From assembly GCA_019918135.1 (NCBI GenBank), contig WBZZ01006424.1, positions 1 to 64,000 on the forward strand: a DNA stretch of 64,000 nt. The letters are read 5' to 3'. Below the pieces are notes generated by a model, which was given only the letters and a program-made list of their open reading frames with translations, was not told where the DNA came from and made no database searches. Positions 1 through 8,444 of the stretch are shown here, in pieces (position 1 is the stretch's first letter; each line of letters begins with the position of its first letter). The stretch comes from Paulinella micropora (lineage: Eukaryota; Cercozoa; Imbricatea; Euglyphida; Paulinellidae). A program made the translations under genes and the position numbers.

Positions 1-237
1 CGCCTCGGGCCGGTGCCGCATGCCAAGCCAACGCTCTGCTTCCTTAATCCAGTGGCTGCAGTTACTGGTGGGGCTCAGGATCAGCGCGGGCAAACTCTCC
101 TGCCGTGTGCGGCTCAGCGCCGTCAGCGCGATCGCCGTCTTGCCCGTGCCCGGGGCTAGCGCTAGCAACACTCGGCGGTGCTTGACGCAGTACTCGACCG
201 CCTCCTCCTGCACACGGCTCAACCTGCGCCGGGGCAT
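1..237 (-). CDS. SNF2/DEAD-type helicase, N-terminal part (runs off the edge)
   Basis: The frame opens at 237 and continues past base 1, giving 79 residues. A P-loop APGTGKT lies at residues 28-34, right after a Q-motif-like stretch (RVQEEAVEYC). A second strand (ALILSPTS) is followed by W-x3-E-x3-W. That order matches motifs I and Ia of SNF2-family ATPases (SMARCAL1-like), which use ATP to translocate on DNA. The rest of the protein lies outside the window. A viral DEAD-box helicase is the main alternative. Confidence 0.6.
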   Translation of the reverse strand, partial: MPRRRLSRVQEEAVEYCVKHRRVLLALAPGTGKTAIALTALSRTRQESLPALILSPTSNCSHWIKEAERWLGMRHRPEA

Positions 238-832
238 CCCTCGGTAGGGGCTATTCAAAAACAAAGGGAAAACGGAGGAAATGGGGAAAAACGGGCAAAA
301 GGTCAACGCGCGGCAAGAAGTAAAACACCTTCCTTTCTGCTAGCTCCTTGCGTCTTCTCGCCTATTCCTTACCCCCCCCCCCCGCCCTCTTGTCTCTCCC
401 CCCCCCTCCGCATCCCCGTACTTATCGTCTTTTTGGTTTCCGAGAAGGCTGCGAGGCGCGGGGGGGGGCCGCACTACCGGCCAGGAACAGAAAGGTGGAT
501 CGGGAGGGAGAAGGAAGGGGGGGGGGGGGAAAGGTGGGTCGGGAGGGAAAGGCGGGCCAAGGAAACTACTTTCCCTGCCCAAACGCCGCGCCCTACTCTC
601 TCTTCTCCCTACACCGGCAATAGGAGCCAAGGTTAGAGCGAATGGAGGGAAAACGCCGGGGTCGATTAGACAAAGCCTTTTGCTCCCTTTTTTTTTCTTC
701 TCCGACTTTCTTTTTGCTCTCCGGTTCCGCCGCCCGTTCTCGTCTCTTCCCTCCCGCCCGTTCTCGTTCTTCGGTTTCGTCTGCTCTGTGCCCCCCCCCC
801 ACCCGCCTCCCTCGCCCTATATGTCTCTAAAA
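238..832. other. Non-coding, homopolymer-rich intergenic stretch
   Basis: It consists of poly-C, poly-G and poly-T runs with C/T- and G/A-rich strands. It separates the minus-strand helicase from the plus-strand kinase-like gene, so it may hold divergent promoters. The overlapping open frames are low-complexity translations and are not supported as genes. Confidence 0.5.
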
Positions 833-2195
833 ATGAGCGGCGATGGCAAAGTTGTCACGGTAGCCCAGAACCGGGCGACGCTTATTGAGAAGTTTGGGCT
901 GCAACACGCCTTCCGGTGCCCAAAATTGTCAAACCCTAGTGCAAAAACCCAACCTAGACCCGAGGAAACTGCAGTGCAGGGTCCTGCGCTGGCGGCCCTT
1001 TGCTTACTATGCCATCAACCAGCGGCCCGGCGAAAAGCCTTGGCCGGACCATTTAGCAGCCCTGACAAAGAAGCAGCGCGACGGCAATTTCTTGGAACGG
1101 GAACTCAAGCAAGCCTTTCCCGAGGGCCTCCTCTTCCTGGCCATCCGGCGGGGAGACTTGTATCGACTTTACGAGCCAGAAGAACTAACACCAAAAAAAG
1201 AAAAAAAAGAGGATGGTGAAGTTCTGCTGTTGAAAGATCAAAAGCTAGTGCTGAAGAGGCTGCCCAAGCGCCACAAGCCCGCCAACCTGAAGAACCCTTT
1301 GCTAGGCGAACTAGTGGATTTCATCCAGTTGCAGTCGTACTTGTTCAGGCATGGCGAAACGGCGCCCAAGATCTACGGCTGCCTGCAAATCTGCAATGAC
1401 TGGGAAGAGATAGATACAAAGGAACGCTTGGCCACCGACAGGGCCGGACAAAACGTCTATGTCATCATGGATTATATTGTGAGTACCAGCGCCGGTGAAC
1501 ACGTTGACTTGGAGCACCTTCTGAACAACAAGGTACCACAAGTGCCTGGTTTAAACCAAAAGATCATGGCCTTCCTCGACAAACTACTGAAACTTCTGTC
1601 CAACGCAGGGTTAGAATTTGCAGACTTTAAGCCCGCAAACGTGGCGTACCGTCTTTCTGACCAGCACCTCATGCTGCTGGACGCGGAGCCGTGCTATTGC
1701 CTCCGCATCCAGCCCGAAGCCAGATTTCCAGCAGAGGCCAGACACACTTTTCTAAAGTTTTCGAACCTGGTCAGCATGCTGGCCAACAGCCTGCGGTGGC
1801 TGCCCAAAGCTGTTACCCGGCATCTGCTCGATTGCATTTACGACATACTCAAAAAACACCAGGATGCCCTCACGCGTTGTGCCCATTGGTGGTTCGACAT
1901 TGTTATGTCGTGCGGAGACAAAGATATTGAGTTTGTGTACGGGGCCTGCACCACCGCCGCGTACTATCTACAACCGCTTAACCCAGTCAGGCTGGACAAC
2001 CAAAAAAGCACATGGCTGCCTAAATTTAAGGGGTCGTCTCTCCTCGTACCATGTACTCGTTTTGGAGGCTACAAAGTTAAGGAGCTAAAAGACGTGATGC
2101 AACAGGCGCGTGACAACGAGCTGGAGGTAGAGGACGTGGAACAATTTGTGGTGGCCATAGTGCGCATAGCTGCGTTCAGGGCCAACGAGCCCTGA
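833..2195 (+). CDS. Protein-kinase-like protein 1
   Basis: This serine/threonine-kinase-like protein is part of the GC-rich viral block. The middle of the protein has a hinge-like segment (YVIMDYIV). It is followed by a catalytic-loop-like motif (FADFKPANVAY, the D-x-K-P-x-N pattern) and a metal-binding-loop position (LMLLDAEPC). That order and spacing are those of the eukaryotic protein kinase C-lobe. The N-terminal part is Lys-rich around 1,190-1,270. The start is placed at 833 because the ATG there follows the low-complexity leader; the N-terminal reading is uncertain. An AATAAA lies shortly after the stop. A second, different kinase-like gene lies at 5.2-6.4 kb. The target is unknown. Confidence 0.6.
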
Positions 2196-2262
2196 CTCTC
2201 TCGCCCCGAAAGAAAAGACTTTATTTCGTTTTGAAGAGAACCGAAAGAAAAGGCAGGCTAAG

Positions 2263-2268
2263 CAAATA
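2263..2268 (+). terminator. AATAAA polyadenylation signal after kinase-like gene 1
   Basis: An AATAAA hexamer lies about 70 nt after the kinase-like gene stop, inside a purine-rich run. A short palindrome (CTGAAATTTCAG) follows near 2,281, between this gene and the convergent membrane-protein gene. Confidence 0.4.
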
Positions 2269-2316
2269 AAAAAAAGAAAAGCTGAAATTTCAGGGCTATT
2301 TAAAGAGAGAGACTAG

Positions 2317-2937
2317 CTAGAGTGTGTACACGACGTCGTGCTGGGCCCACAGCGTTATTGCCACAATGGCTAGTATGGTGGAAACGGAGCCCAGGCACAG
2401 AGCGGGCAGGTGCCAAGCACAGACCGCAGCCTTGGCACGACAAAACAACAGCACCAACGCTAGGTTGGTGGCTAGCAGGACCAGAGCACCGAGGCCCAAG
2501 CCGCCCACGGTGGCGTAGCCCGTGGTGCACACCACCACGGGCGTGTAGTCAAGACTGCAGGCCGAGGGCCCCCGGCACTGGACCTCGAAGCCCAGCACGG
2601 CGCGCTCCCAGCCCTGTTGCCGCAGCCACACGCGGCTCCTGACAAAGGTGAAGCCGTCGTACGACACCGCCCGGGCCGCGCGTGTCTTTGGTCCGAAGTA
2701 GCGCCACCGTAGATTCTCCCGGTTGTACTCTGGTGTGAGAGCGCCCACGAGCCGGACGAACGGGCAGTCCGGGAAAGTAACAAAGGGCTGGACCGAGAAC
2801 GCCGTGGCGCGCTGGTGCGGCGGCAACGCGAGGTTGTGCGTCAGGTTGTGCTGGCTCTGCCAGTAGTCCTTGATGGCTGCCACGTGCGACCCGTCGGAAG
2901 AGGCCGCCGTTGCCCGGAAAAGCACTAGCATCGCCAA
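2317..2937 (-). CDS. Membrane protein, 206 aa, unrecognised
   Basis: A single open frame begins with a hydrophobic N-terminus (MAMLVLFRA) that could be a signal peptide. The next ~125 residues look extracellular, with an N-glycosylation site (NLT) and several cysteines. Two strongly hydrophobic segments follow, at about residues 143-165 and 178-200, and end near the C-terminus. The likely topology is a secreted or luminal domain anchored by two C-terminal membrane helices. It sits between kinase-like gene 1 (convergent) and the ubiquitin protease (same strand). I recognise no family; a virion or host-cell membrane glycoprotein is possible. Confidence 0.55.
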   Translation of the reverse strand: MAMLVLFRATAASSDGSHVAAIKDYWQSQHNLTHNLALPPHQRATAFSVQPFVTFPDCPFVRLVGALTPEYNRENLRWRYFGPKTRAARAVSYDGFTFVRSRVWLRQQGWERAVLGFEVQCRGPSACSLDYTPVVVCTTGYATVGGLGLGALVLLATNLALVLLFCRAKAAVCAWHLPALCLGSVSTILAIVAITLWAQHDVVYTL

Positions 2938-3065
2938 AAGATTTTCTTTTTAATGTATTTTCGCTCTCTCACTCTTGGTAAGGGGCGGGGGCGGATGGTC
3001 GTCTTGTTTTGGCTGGAAATTGCACAGGGCGGCCCCTTTTCATTTCCCGCCCTTTGTTTTCACAT

Positions 3066-4878
3066 TTATTTGGTTGGGACGGAGGGGGCTTTTTTTGGCA
3101 CCTTCTCCAAGATGACCATCCGCACCCGTGAACCCGGCCCTGTCGCCAATCTCAGTACCTCCTCAAAGTTCTCGACTTTTGTCACTACGGTATTATTAGC
3201 GTTCCACCAATCGTCATCTCTCCTGCGGAGCGCAGTGTAATGGCCGCCCAGGAGGTCGCCGTGATGCACCAGGATAGCCAGAAGTCGAAACGTGATTTCT
3301 TCTGTCCGTGCTGGATCACCCTCTTTGCCAAGATTGTACGTGACCGTGAATTCCTCCGCCGTGAACGGGGGGTTAATGCGTCCCTTGCCTGGGTTAAACC
3401 AGACCATCGCGTATTTCGCGGTGCGTTGGTCTCTTGGGCAGAGCATACCATCGCCGAGCTCTACTAAGCCCGGGCAAGTCGATTTGTCGTCGTAGTCGAT
3501 GTGCCGCACCGGTTCCTGGTTGTCTTTTCTTGCCATACTTTGCGTAGACACAATTCGCGTGAAAAGTTCTTTTAGGTCCTGCCCTCTTTTTGGCACGTTA
3601 CGCTGAGGGGGCGCAGTGCGCGTCGTCGCCAGTCAGGGCCGGCCAGCTGTCAACTGTTCTGGGAAGTAGTTTTTTACAATCTTTACATTCATAAAAGATG
3701 AAACCACGAAACCAGCTATGCTTCGAATTCTGCATTGAAACATGATTTCTGGCATTGCCTTTTAATTGCTCTTGCATCTTCTGCCAGATGAAGAGCAAGG
3801 CTTGCTCCGGGTCATCCGGGTCACGTTGGTGCCGGGATGCCTCTTCTAGGCACTTGAAATCAACGTCGTCCTCTGCAGGAACCTGTGTGTTGCCCTGGAC
3901 ATGATCGCTTAAATTCGAAATGGCACAGGCCACGCAATCCGGAATCTTGCACTTTCTTGTCGTCTCGTCAAGAACCACACGCGTAGCAAAAACGCAGCTC
4001 AGGCACTGCATCAGCGCGCGGATGTAGCACGAATTGACGCTCCCGCGCAGGCCGCGCTGCCTCGGCGCGCGGCGCTGGGCTCTTGGTCCTGCACAGACAG
4101 CAGCGTGCAAAAAAAAGAAAGGGTTACAAAGGGTGCGCAAAGACATTTGGAAGAAAAAAAGCCTCGCGGACCTAGAGCTTCTCGGGCCGTCGCGCCGACG
4201 GGCCGCGCCGATCGCGCGCGCGATTAACTTTTGTACCAGCGTTTGCATAAGCAGGGACCACGGAACGTCGTCGCTGCTCTTGGGCTTTCTGACGACGTCG
4301 GCTTTGAGCAGTGCCCGGATCTGTGGGCTTTGAGCAGTGCCCGAGTCCGGAAGCCTCCTTTGCCTGAGGGCTTTAGTCTTGTCAAGGGCGTCCTGCAGGG
4401 AATGCCTAGCCCTGGCATTATTCTTCAGCACGTCCTTCACGAGGCCGAACACGGTGCCGCTCGTGGCCAGAGCGCCCTGGAAAACACGTACCTCCAGATC
4501 GAGTTCGTTTAGGCTGCTGACTTTGTCGGGGTCCTGTGCCCTCCTCGTCAAGTCACTGACGTACGACATGTTGCTGCTGGTGTTGACGGGGCACGGACAA
4601 TCGAAGTAGCTAAAGGCCGTGGCCAGGGCCGTGTACCAGGGCGGGTACGGAACCTTGTCCAGCGCAAAGTTCAGGATGTACAGCTTCACGACCTTGGTCC
4701 AGTTCTTGTAAATAAATTTCAGGGTCTTAAGGAAAGGGTCGTACAGATGCTCAGAGTCTCTGTTGATTTCAGAAACAAAGACGCATTTGGAGGATTTGCA
4801 GGCGGCGGAACGAACGTGCAGCCTCCTAAAGTCCTTGGCGAGCTTGACGACCTCATCTGCTCCGTCTGGTGCAGCCAT
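3066..4878 (-). pseudogene. Ubiquitin-specific protease (USP, C19 family)
   Basis: USPs remove ubiquitin from proteins. The Cys box is visible as GLRGSVNSCYIRALMQCL (family pattern GLxNxGNTCYxNxxLQ) near 4,010-4,060. A zinc-ribbon half (YECKDCKK) follows. The His box is LGGHYTALRR followed by WWNANNTVV near 3,200-3,260, matching G-H-Y-x-A then W-x2-N/D. The N-terminal ~280 residues are specific to this protein and unrecognised. An AATAAA overlaps the stop region near 3,062-3,067 on the minus strand. Viral deubiquitinases typically counter host innate signalling; that role here is inferred. The gene looks interrupted. Confidence 0.75.
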
Positions 4879-5219
4879 ATGCCCTGGCTAATTCGTTGGA
4901 AGCCTGGTAATTCTTTTTTTTCACTAGTACATTTATTAATAAGAAATACAAATATCCCCAAGCCGCGCACTCCTTTTTCGGGGGTGCCAGCACGGGAAGG
5001 ACTACTTTTGGACGGGACGAGCGAGGGGGGGGGGAGGGATGGTTTTTGGAGAGAAATACAGGGGAGGGGGGGGAGCAAAAAAAAAAGAGTGCGCGGCTTG
5101 GGGTGTTTGAAGGGCGCGGGGGGAAATATGCGGCCGAGAGAGAGAGAAAAGGGCGGCGGCAAAGAGTCATTGTGTCGTGGGGAGGGGCCAGCCGGTCAGG
5201 CCCGCTAGGCGCGCGGCCA

Positions 5220-6380
5220 CTACCGCGTACAGCACCCCGTTACAACGCGCGGTCCCGAGCGCCCACCGCAGCACTCTGACCGACTTGTCCACGGGTCGCG
5301 CCGGCGCTTGGCCAGCCAGCTTAGCACGTAAAGCGTGAGGTGCCTGGGGCCGCGCAGGCGCAGGGCCTCGCGCAAGGTCCGCACGGGCTTCTGGGCGTCG
5401 CCGGAGAGGTGCGCAAGCAGCTCCTGCTCCTGTTCGGGCCTGTTCATCCCGAGCGCGACGCGCAGCCTGTCGGTGTCCGTGCCTGTAAAGCACACAGCTG
5501 GCTCGCGCGCCACCTCGCACAGGACGGCCTTCTCCGGCAGGCTCAACTGCGACAGCGCGTAAAGGCGCCAGTAGCGGCCGCCGTCACTGCCAAGCCCCTC
5601 GATGAAGAAGCAGACCGCCAGGCGCCAGGCCTTCCAGAACCTGTTCGCGTCCCAACCGCTCAGCTGGGACGTTGCCGCCGCCAGCGCGTCGGGGCTGACG
5701 GACGCCACGTAGGCTACCAGCGCGTCCCCGTAGTCGGGGCCCGGCTTCAGCTTGGACAGGCAGCCCAGGTCCAGGTCGCCCAGCAGCACCCTGTTGACGA
5801 CGTTGTCTTCAGTCACGTCTAGCAGGATGTTGGAGGGTTTGGCGTCGTGGAAGAACCACCGCAGCCTGCTCAGGGCCCTGAGACGGCTAAGGACTGGCTC
5901 CAGCACCTGTGTGCACAAGTCCGCGCTCTTCAGCGTGCAGGAATCCAGAAACTTTTGCAGATCCGTATCCAGCCGCTCCAGCACCAGGGCCGAGAAGCCG
6001 TTCCAGCGGGCGAGGTCGTTGCCGGAGCGCCTGAAGTGCGCGCACGTGCGCGCGATCGCGGCCCGCAGGTCCCGCTGTTGGCATTTGTAGCTGAACAACG
6101 TCGCGGCGTTCAGGCCCAGCTTGGACACCAGCTGGCAGCCGACGCCGTGCTGGGCGCCGATTCTCAGGCCCTGCTCCTGCTCCCCGTCGGGGTCGAACGT
6201 CAGCTTAACGGCGATGCCGCACCCCCGCTGGCCGAACACAGTGCCGTACGAGCCGGCGCCCAGCTCCGTCGAGTCCGCCAGCATGTCCAGCAGCTCCCGT
6301 GTCTGTTGTGCGTTTAGCCACGGCTCACACTCGGGCCGCTGCCGCAGTTGCGAAGACAGCCTGTTCCACCACGCCTGCAT
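5220..6380 (-). CDS. Protein-kinase-like protein 2
   Basis: This is a second serine/threonine-kinase-like protein. A glycine-rich loop (GAGSYGTVFG) about 45 residues from the start is followed by IAVKL with the expected lysine. A catalytic-loop motif (FHDAKPSNILL) and a metal-loop motif (LLGDLDLG) follow at normal kinase spacing. The start is placed at 6,380 (MQAWWNRL), because the frame upstream of it is a translation of the C/T-rich leader. It shares the kinase core but little sequence with the gene at 833-2195. A minus-strand AATAAA lies near 4,931. The C-terminal end is less certain than the core. Confidence 0.65.
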   Translation of the reverse strand: MQAWWNRLSSQLRQRPECEPWLNAQQTRELLDMLADSTELGAGSYGTVFGQRGCGIAVKLTFDPDGEQEQGLRIGAQHGVGCQLVSKLGLNAATLFSYKCQQRDLRAAIARTCAHFRRSGNDLARWNGFSALVLERLDTDLQKFLDSCTLKSADLCTQVLEPVLSRLRALSRLRWFFHDAKPSNILLDVTEDNVVNRVLLGDLDLGCLSKLKPGPDYGDALVAYVASVSPDALAAATSQLSGWDANRFWKAWRLAVCFFIEGLGSDGGRYWRLYALSQLSLPEKAVLCEVAREPAVCFTGTDTDRLRVALGMNRPEQEQELLAHLSGDAQKPVRTLREALRLRGPRHLTLYVLSWLAKRRRDPWTSRSECCGGRSGPRVVTGCCTR

Positions 6381-6910
6381 GTCCGAGAGGCTTTGGAGAG
6401 AGAGAGAAAAGGAGAGATTGGGGGGGGGGGAAGGTTGTGAGAAGAATGGGGGGAGGGGCGGGGTTAGAGCAAGGCGTTGTCTTTTCTGAGAAAGGGAACA
6501 CCACCCCCTCCGTCCGGGGTCTGTGGCGGCTGCGGCCCCCCCCCCGGGGGACGGAGAAAAAGACAACACCACGGGGGGGGGCCACAGTCATTCCCCCTCC
6601 CGCGTGGTTTGGCTCCTAGCACCCGGCACTGCTGTGCACAAGAAAAAAAAGGGGCCCAAAGGAAACCTCCCAAGAAGAACTAGAAAAAAAAGAGACAAGA
6701 CGTGTATTCGGCCGAACCAAAGTGGATTTGTTGCTTCCCTCCCCGCCGCCTTCTCTTTGTGGTCGATTTTTTTTTAGTGTGCCGTGCACTAAAATTTGCC
6801 AAAAAGAAATCACGGAGGCCTCGTAAATTTGTTAAGAACCAAAAGAAAACGCCCCCCGCCCAACAAAAAAAAACACAGAAACGACCGCGTGGCTTTTCTT
6901 TTTCTCTGGC
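6381..6910. other. Non-coding intergenic stretch
   Basis: The sequence is G/C homopolymer-rich to about 6,620, then A-rich. It separates the minus-strand kinase from the plus-strand coiled-coil gene. Open frames here are low-complexity and antisense to nothing recognisable. No motif was identified. Confidence 0.4.
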
Positions 6911-7165
6911 ATGCAGCACGCGACCGCTGGTACTCAGCCATCTCCCAAAGCAGCAGCGGCGTCGGTTTCGGACTTGGAGGCCTTCGTTGAGACACAAGCG
7001 AGCGTGAATGCCCTGTTGGCACAGCAGTGCCAGGCGCAGGTCGTGTCGCTGAACTGGTTCGAACAAGAAACGCTCAGGCGCCTGCAAATGCTGGAAGCGC
7101 GCGTGTCCGGGCTGGAGGCCCTGGCGCTGCGCGCCCGCAGTGACCCCGCAGGCACGACCTCTTGA
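6911..7165 (+). CDS. Small coiled-coil protein, 84 aa
   Basis: The protein has an Ala/Ser-rich N-terminus. From about residue 20, leucines and hydrophobics recur at heptad spacing (DLEAFVETQASVNALLAQ, later LRRLQMLEARVSGLEAL), which is a short dimerising or trimerising helix. The start follows an A-rich leader. The antisense frame over the same bases is the weaker candidate. I recognise no family; it could be a small structural or scaffolding protein. Confidence 0.45.
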   Translation: MQHATAGTQPSPKAAAASVSDLEAFVETQASVNALLAQQCQAQVVSLNWFEQETLRRLQMLEARVSGLEALALRARSDPAGTTS

Positions 7166-7540
7166 TATTATTAAGAAAGAATTAGTCTGGCCGTACGTTC
7201 TCATTTTCGAAACCCACCTCCCGCCCCTTTTTGAACGGCACAGATGAGAAACACGGTCGGAGTTCGGGAATATTTCAGTTTTTAATTAAAAAGATCATCA
7301 AAAAAACTACGACTGGCTTGCTTTTCCTGAGGCTTGTTTTTTGCTTTGGGTTGCAAGATTTCCTTTTTTCTTTGTGACCCATGGTGATCTTTCGGCTACG
7401 CTCCAAGACTTGTTTTTTTAGTTCTGGCTAGTGCACAGCTTGATTGTCTACGCAGTAAAGCCTAAGCTGACACAAGGTTTGTGCACCTCTACAAAAAAAG
7501 AACTTCGTCGCCTTTTTTTTGTAGCGCTCGTCAGCCGCTT
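7166..7540. other. Non-coding intergenic stretch
   Basis: This AT-richer stretch lies between the plus-strand coiled-coil gene and the minus-strand 206-aa gene, whose 3' end is at 7,544. It contains TTTAATTAAA near 7,280. Nothing else was identified. Confidence 0.35.
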
Positions 7541-7543
7541 GTC

Positions 7544-8164
7544 TTACTGCATTCCAACAAGCTCGCACGGATTGCCAGGCGAGTGCAAGGCCATAAAATG
7601 GCCCTCCTGCATAAAGGCGAAAGGTGCAACCGCACGAACTGGAAACGGCAGATTTTCCGCGTAATGTTGGGTGTTGTAGTAGCAGTTGCTTGGCACTAGC
7701 ATTAAAGCGATGCGCACGGGTTCGCTGCTTTGCTCGCTCTGCGTCGGATCCACCGGAAGATCTTTCGCCAGGACATGGAACAGTCCCGGGTGTAAATCTT
7801 CGGCGCAACGAGGCGTCGGGTACACCGCGACATAACTCAAGGCAGCGCCCTGAGGGACGTACGGTCGTACCTTCGGCCCAGCGTACGCTATGAACTCTCT
7901 TTGGGCTCCGTGGGACGGCGAGCGGGAGACGCACTGTGGGTGTTGTTGCTCGTGAGTCTTTTTTTTCTCTAGGAAGGCTAGCACGTCATCCAGACACATG
8001 TACTTCCTAGCCCGGGTAGCCGTCGTAACGTTCTCACCCTGCAGGCTCGCCTTGGTTGCTTGCTCTGCCCACAAATCAAACGCTTGCAAGGGCCCTGTAA
8101 ACGTCGCGCCCACTATCTGTACAAGCTCTTTGTCTTGTTCTTGAGAGTCGTTTGTTTGTAACAA
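7544..8164 (-). CDS. Unrecognised 206-aa protein
   Basis: The N-terminus is polar, with charged and Gln-rich parts (SQEQDKELVQ, FLEKKKTHEQQ). The C-terminal half is more ordered (YVAVYPTPRC, VRIALMLVPSNCYYN, PFPVRAVAPFAF) and suggests a beta-rich domain. It lies directly downstream, on the same strand, of the 78-aa frame and the isochorismatase-like gene, so the three may form one transcription unit. No family recognised. Confidence 0.45.
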   Translation of the reverse strand: MLQTNDSQEQDKELVQIVGATFTGPLQAFDLWAEQATKASLQGENVTTATRARKYMCLDDVLAFLEKKKTHEQQHPQCVSRSPSHGAQREFIAYAGPKVRPYVPQGAALSYVAVYPTPRCAEDLHPGLFHVLAKDLPVDPTQSEQSSEPVRIALMLVPSNCYYNTQHYAENLPFPVRAVAPFAFMQEGHFMALHSPGNPCELVGMQ

Positions 8165-8207
8165 GCCGTTGCGATACCAAAGTCTGTTGAGTTTCGGACG
8201 GTGTTGG

Positions 8208-8444
8208 TCATAGTAAACTGCCTAACATAGCCCTGCCATTATCTTGCCAATAGCACTTCTGGTAGGCGCGGACACTGCCGTAGAGATCTGGAGATCTTGT
8301 GCTTTGTGTAACAGGCTCTGTATAGCTTCCCCACCCAAATCCTATCTCTACCAAACATTGCCCCTGGCTCTTCGGCGTACCGTTCTCTGCTTCCATGTAA
8401 CGACGGAGAGCTTCTTGGTACACTAAGAACAAGGCTATGTACAA
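8208..8444 (-). CDS. Small unrecognised protein, 78 aa
   Basis: It overlaps the end of the upstream gene (8,435) by about 10 nt. It has a hydrophobic start (MYIALFLVYQEAL) and then a Gly/Tyr-rich polar part. It could be an independent small gene or a remnant of a larger one. No family recognised. Confidence 0.3.
   Translation of the reverse strand: MYIALFLVYQEALRRYMEAENGTPKSQGQCLVEIGFGWGSYTEPVTQSTRSPDLYGSVRAYQKCYWQDNGRAMLGSLL

Noticed and set aside
178-830. Several overlapping open frames at the left edge
   Set aside because: They are Pro-, Gly- and Arg-rich low-complexity translations of poly-C/poly-G DNA with no domain, and they conflict with the helicase frame on the minus strand.
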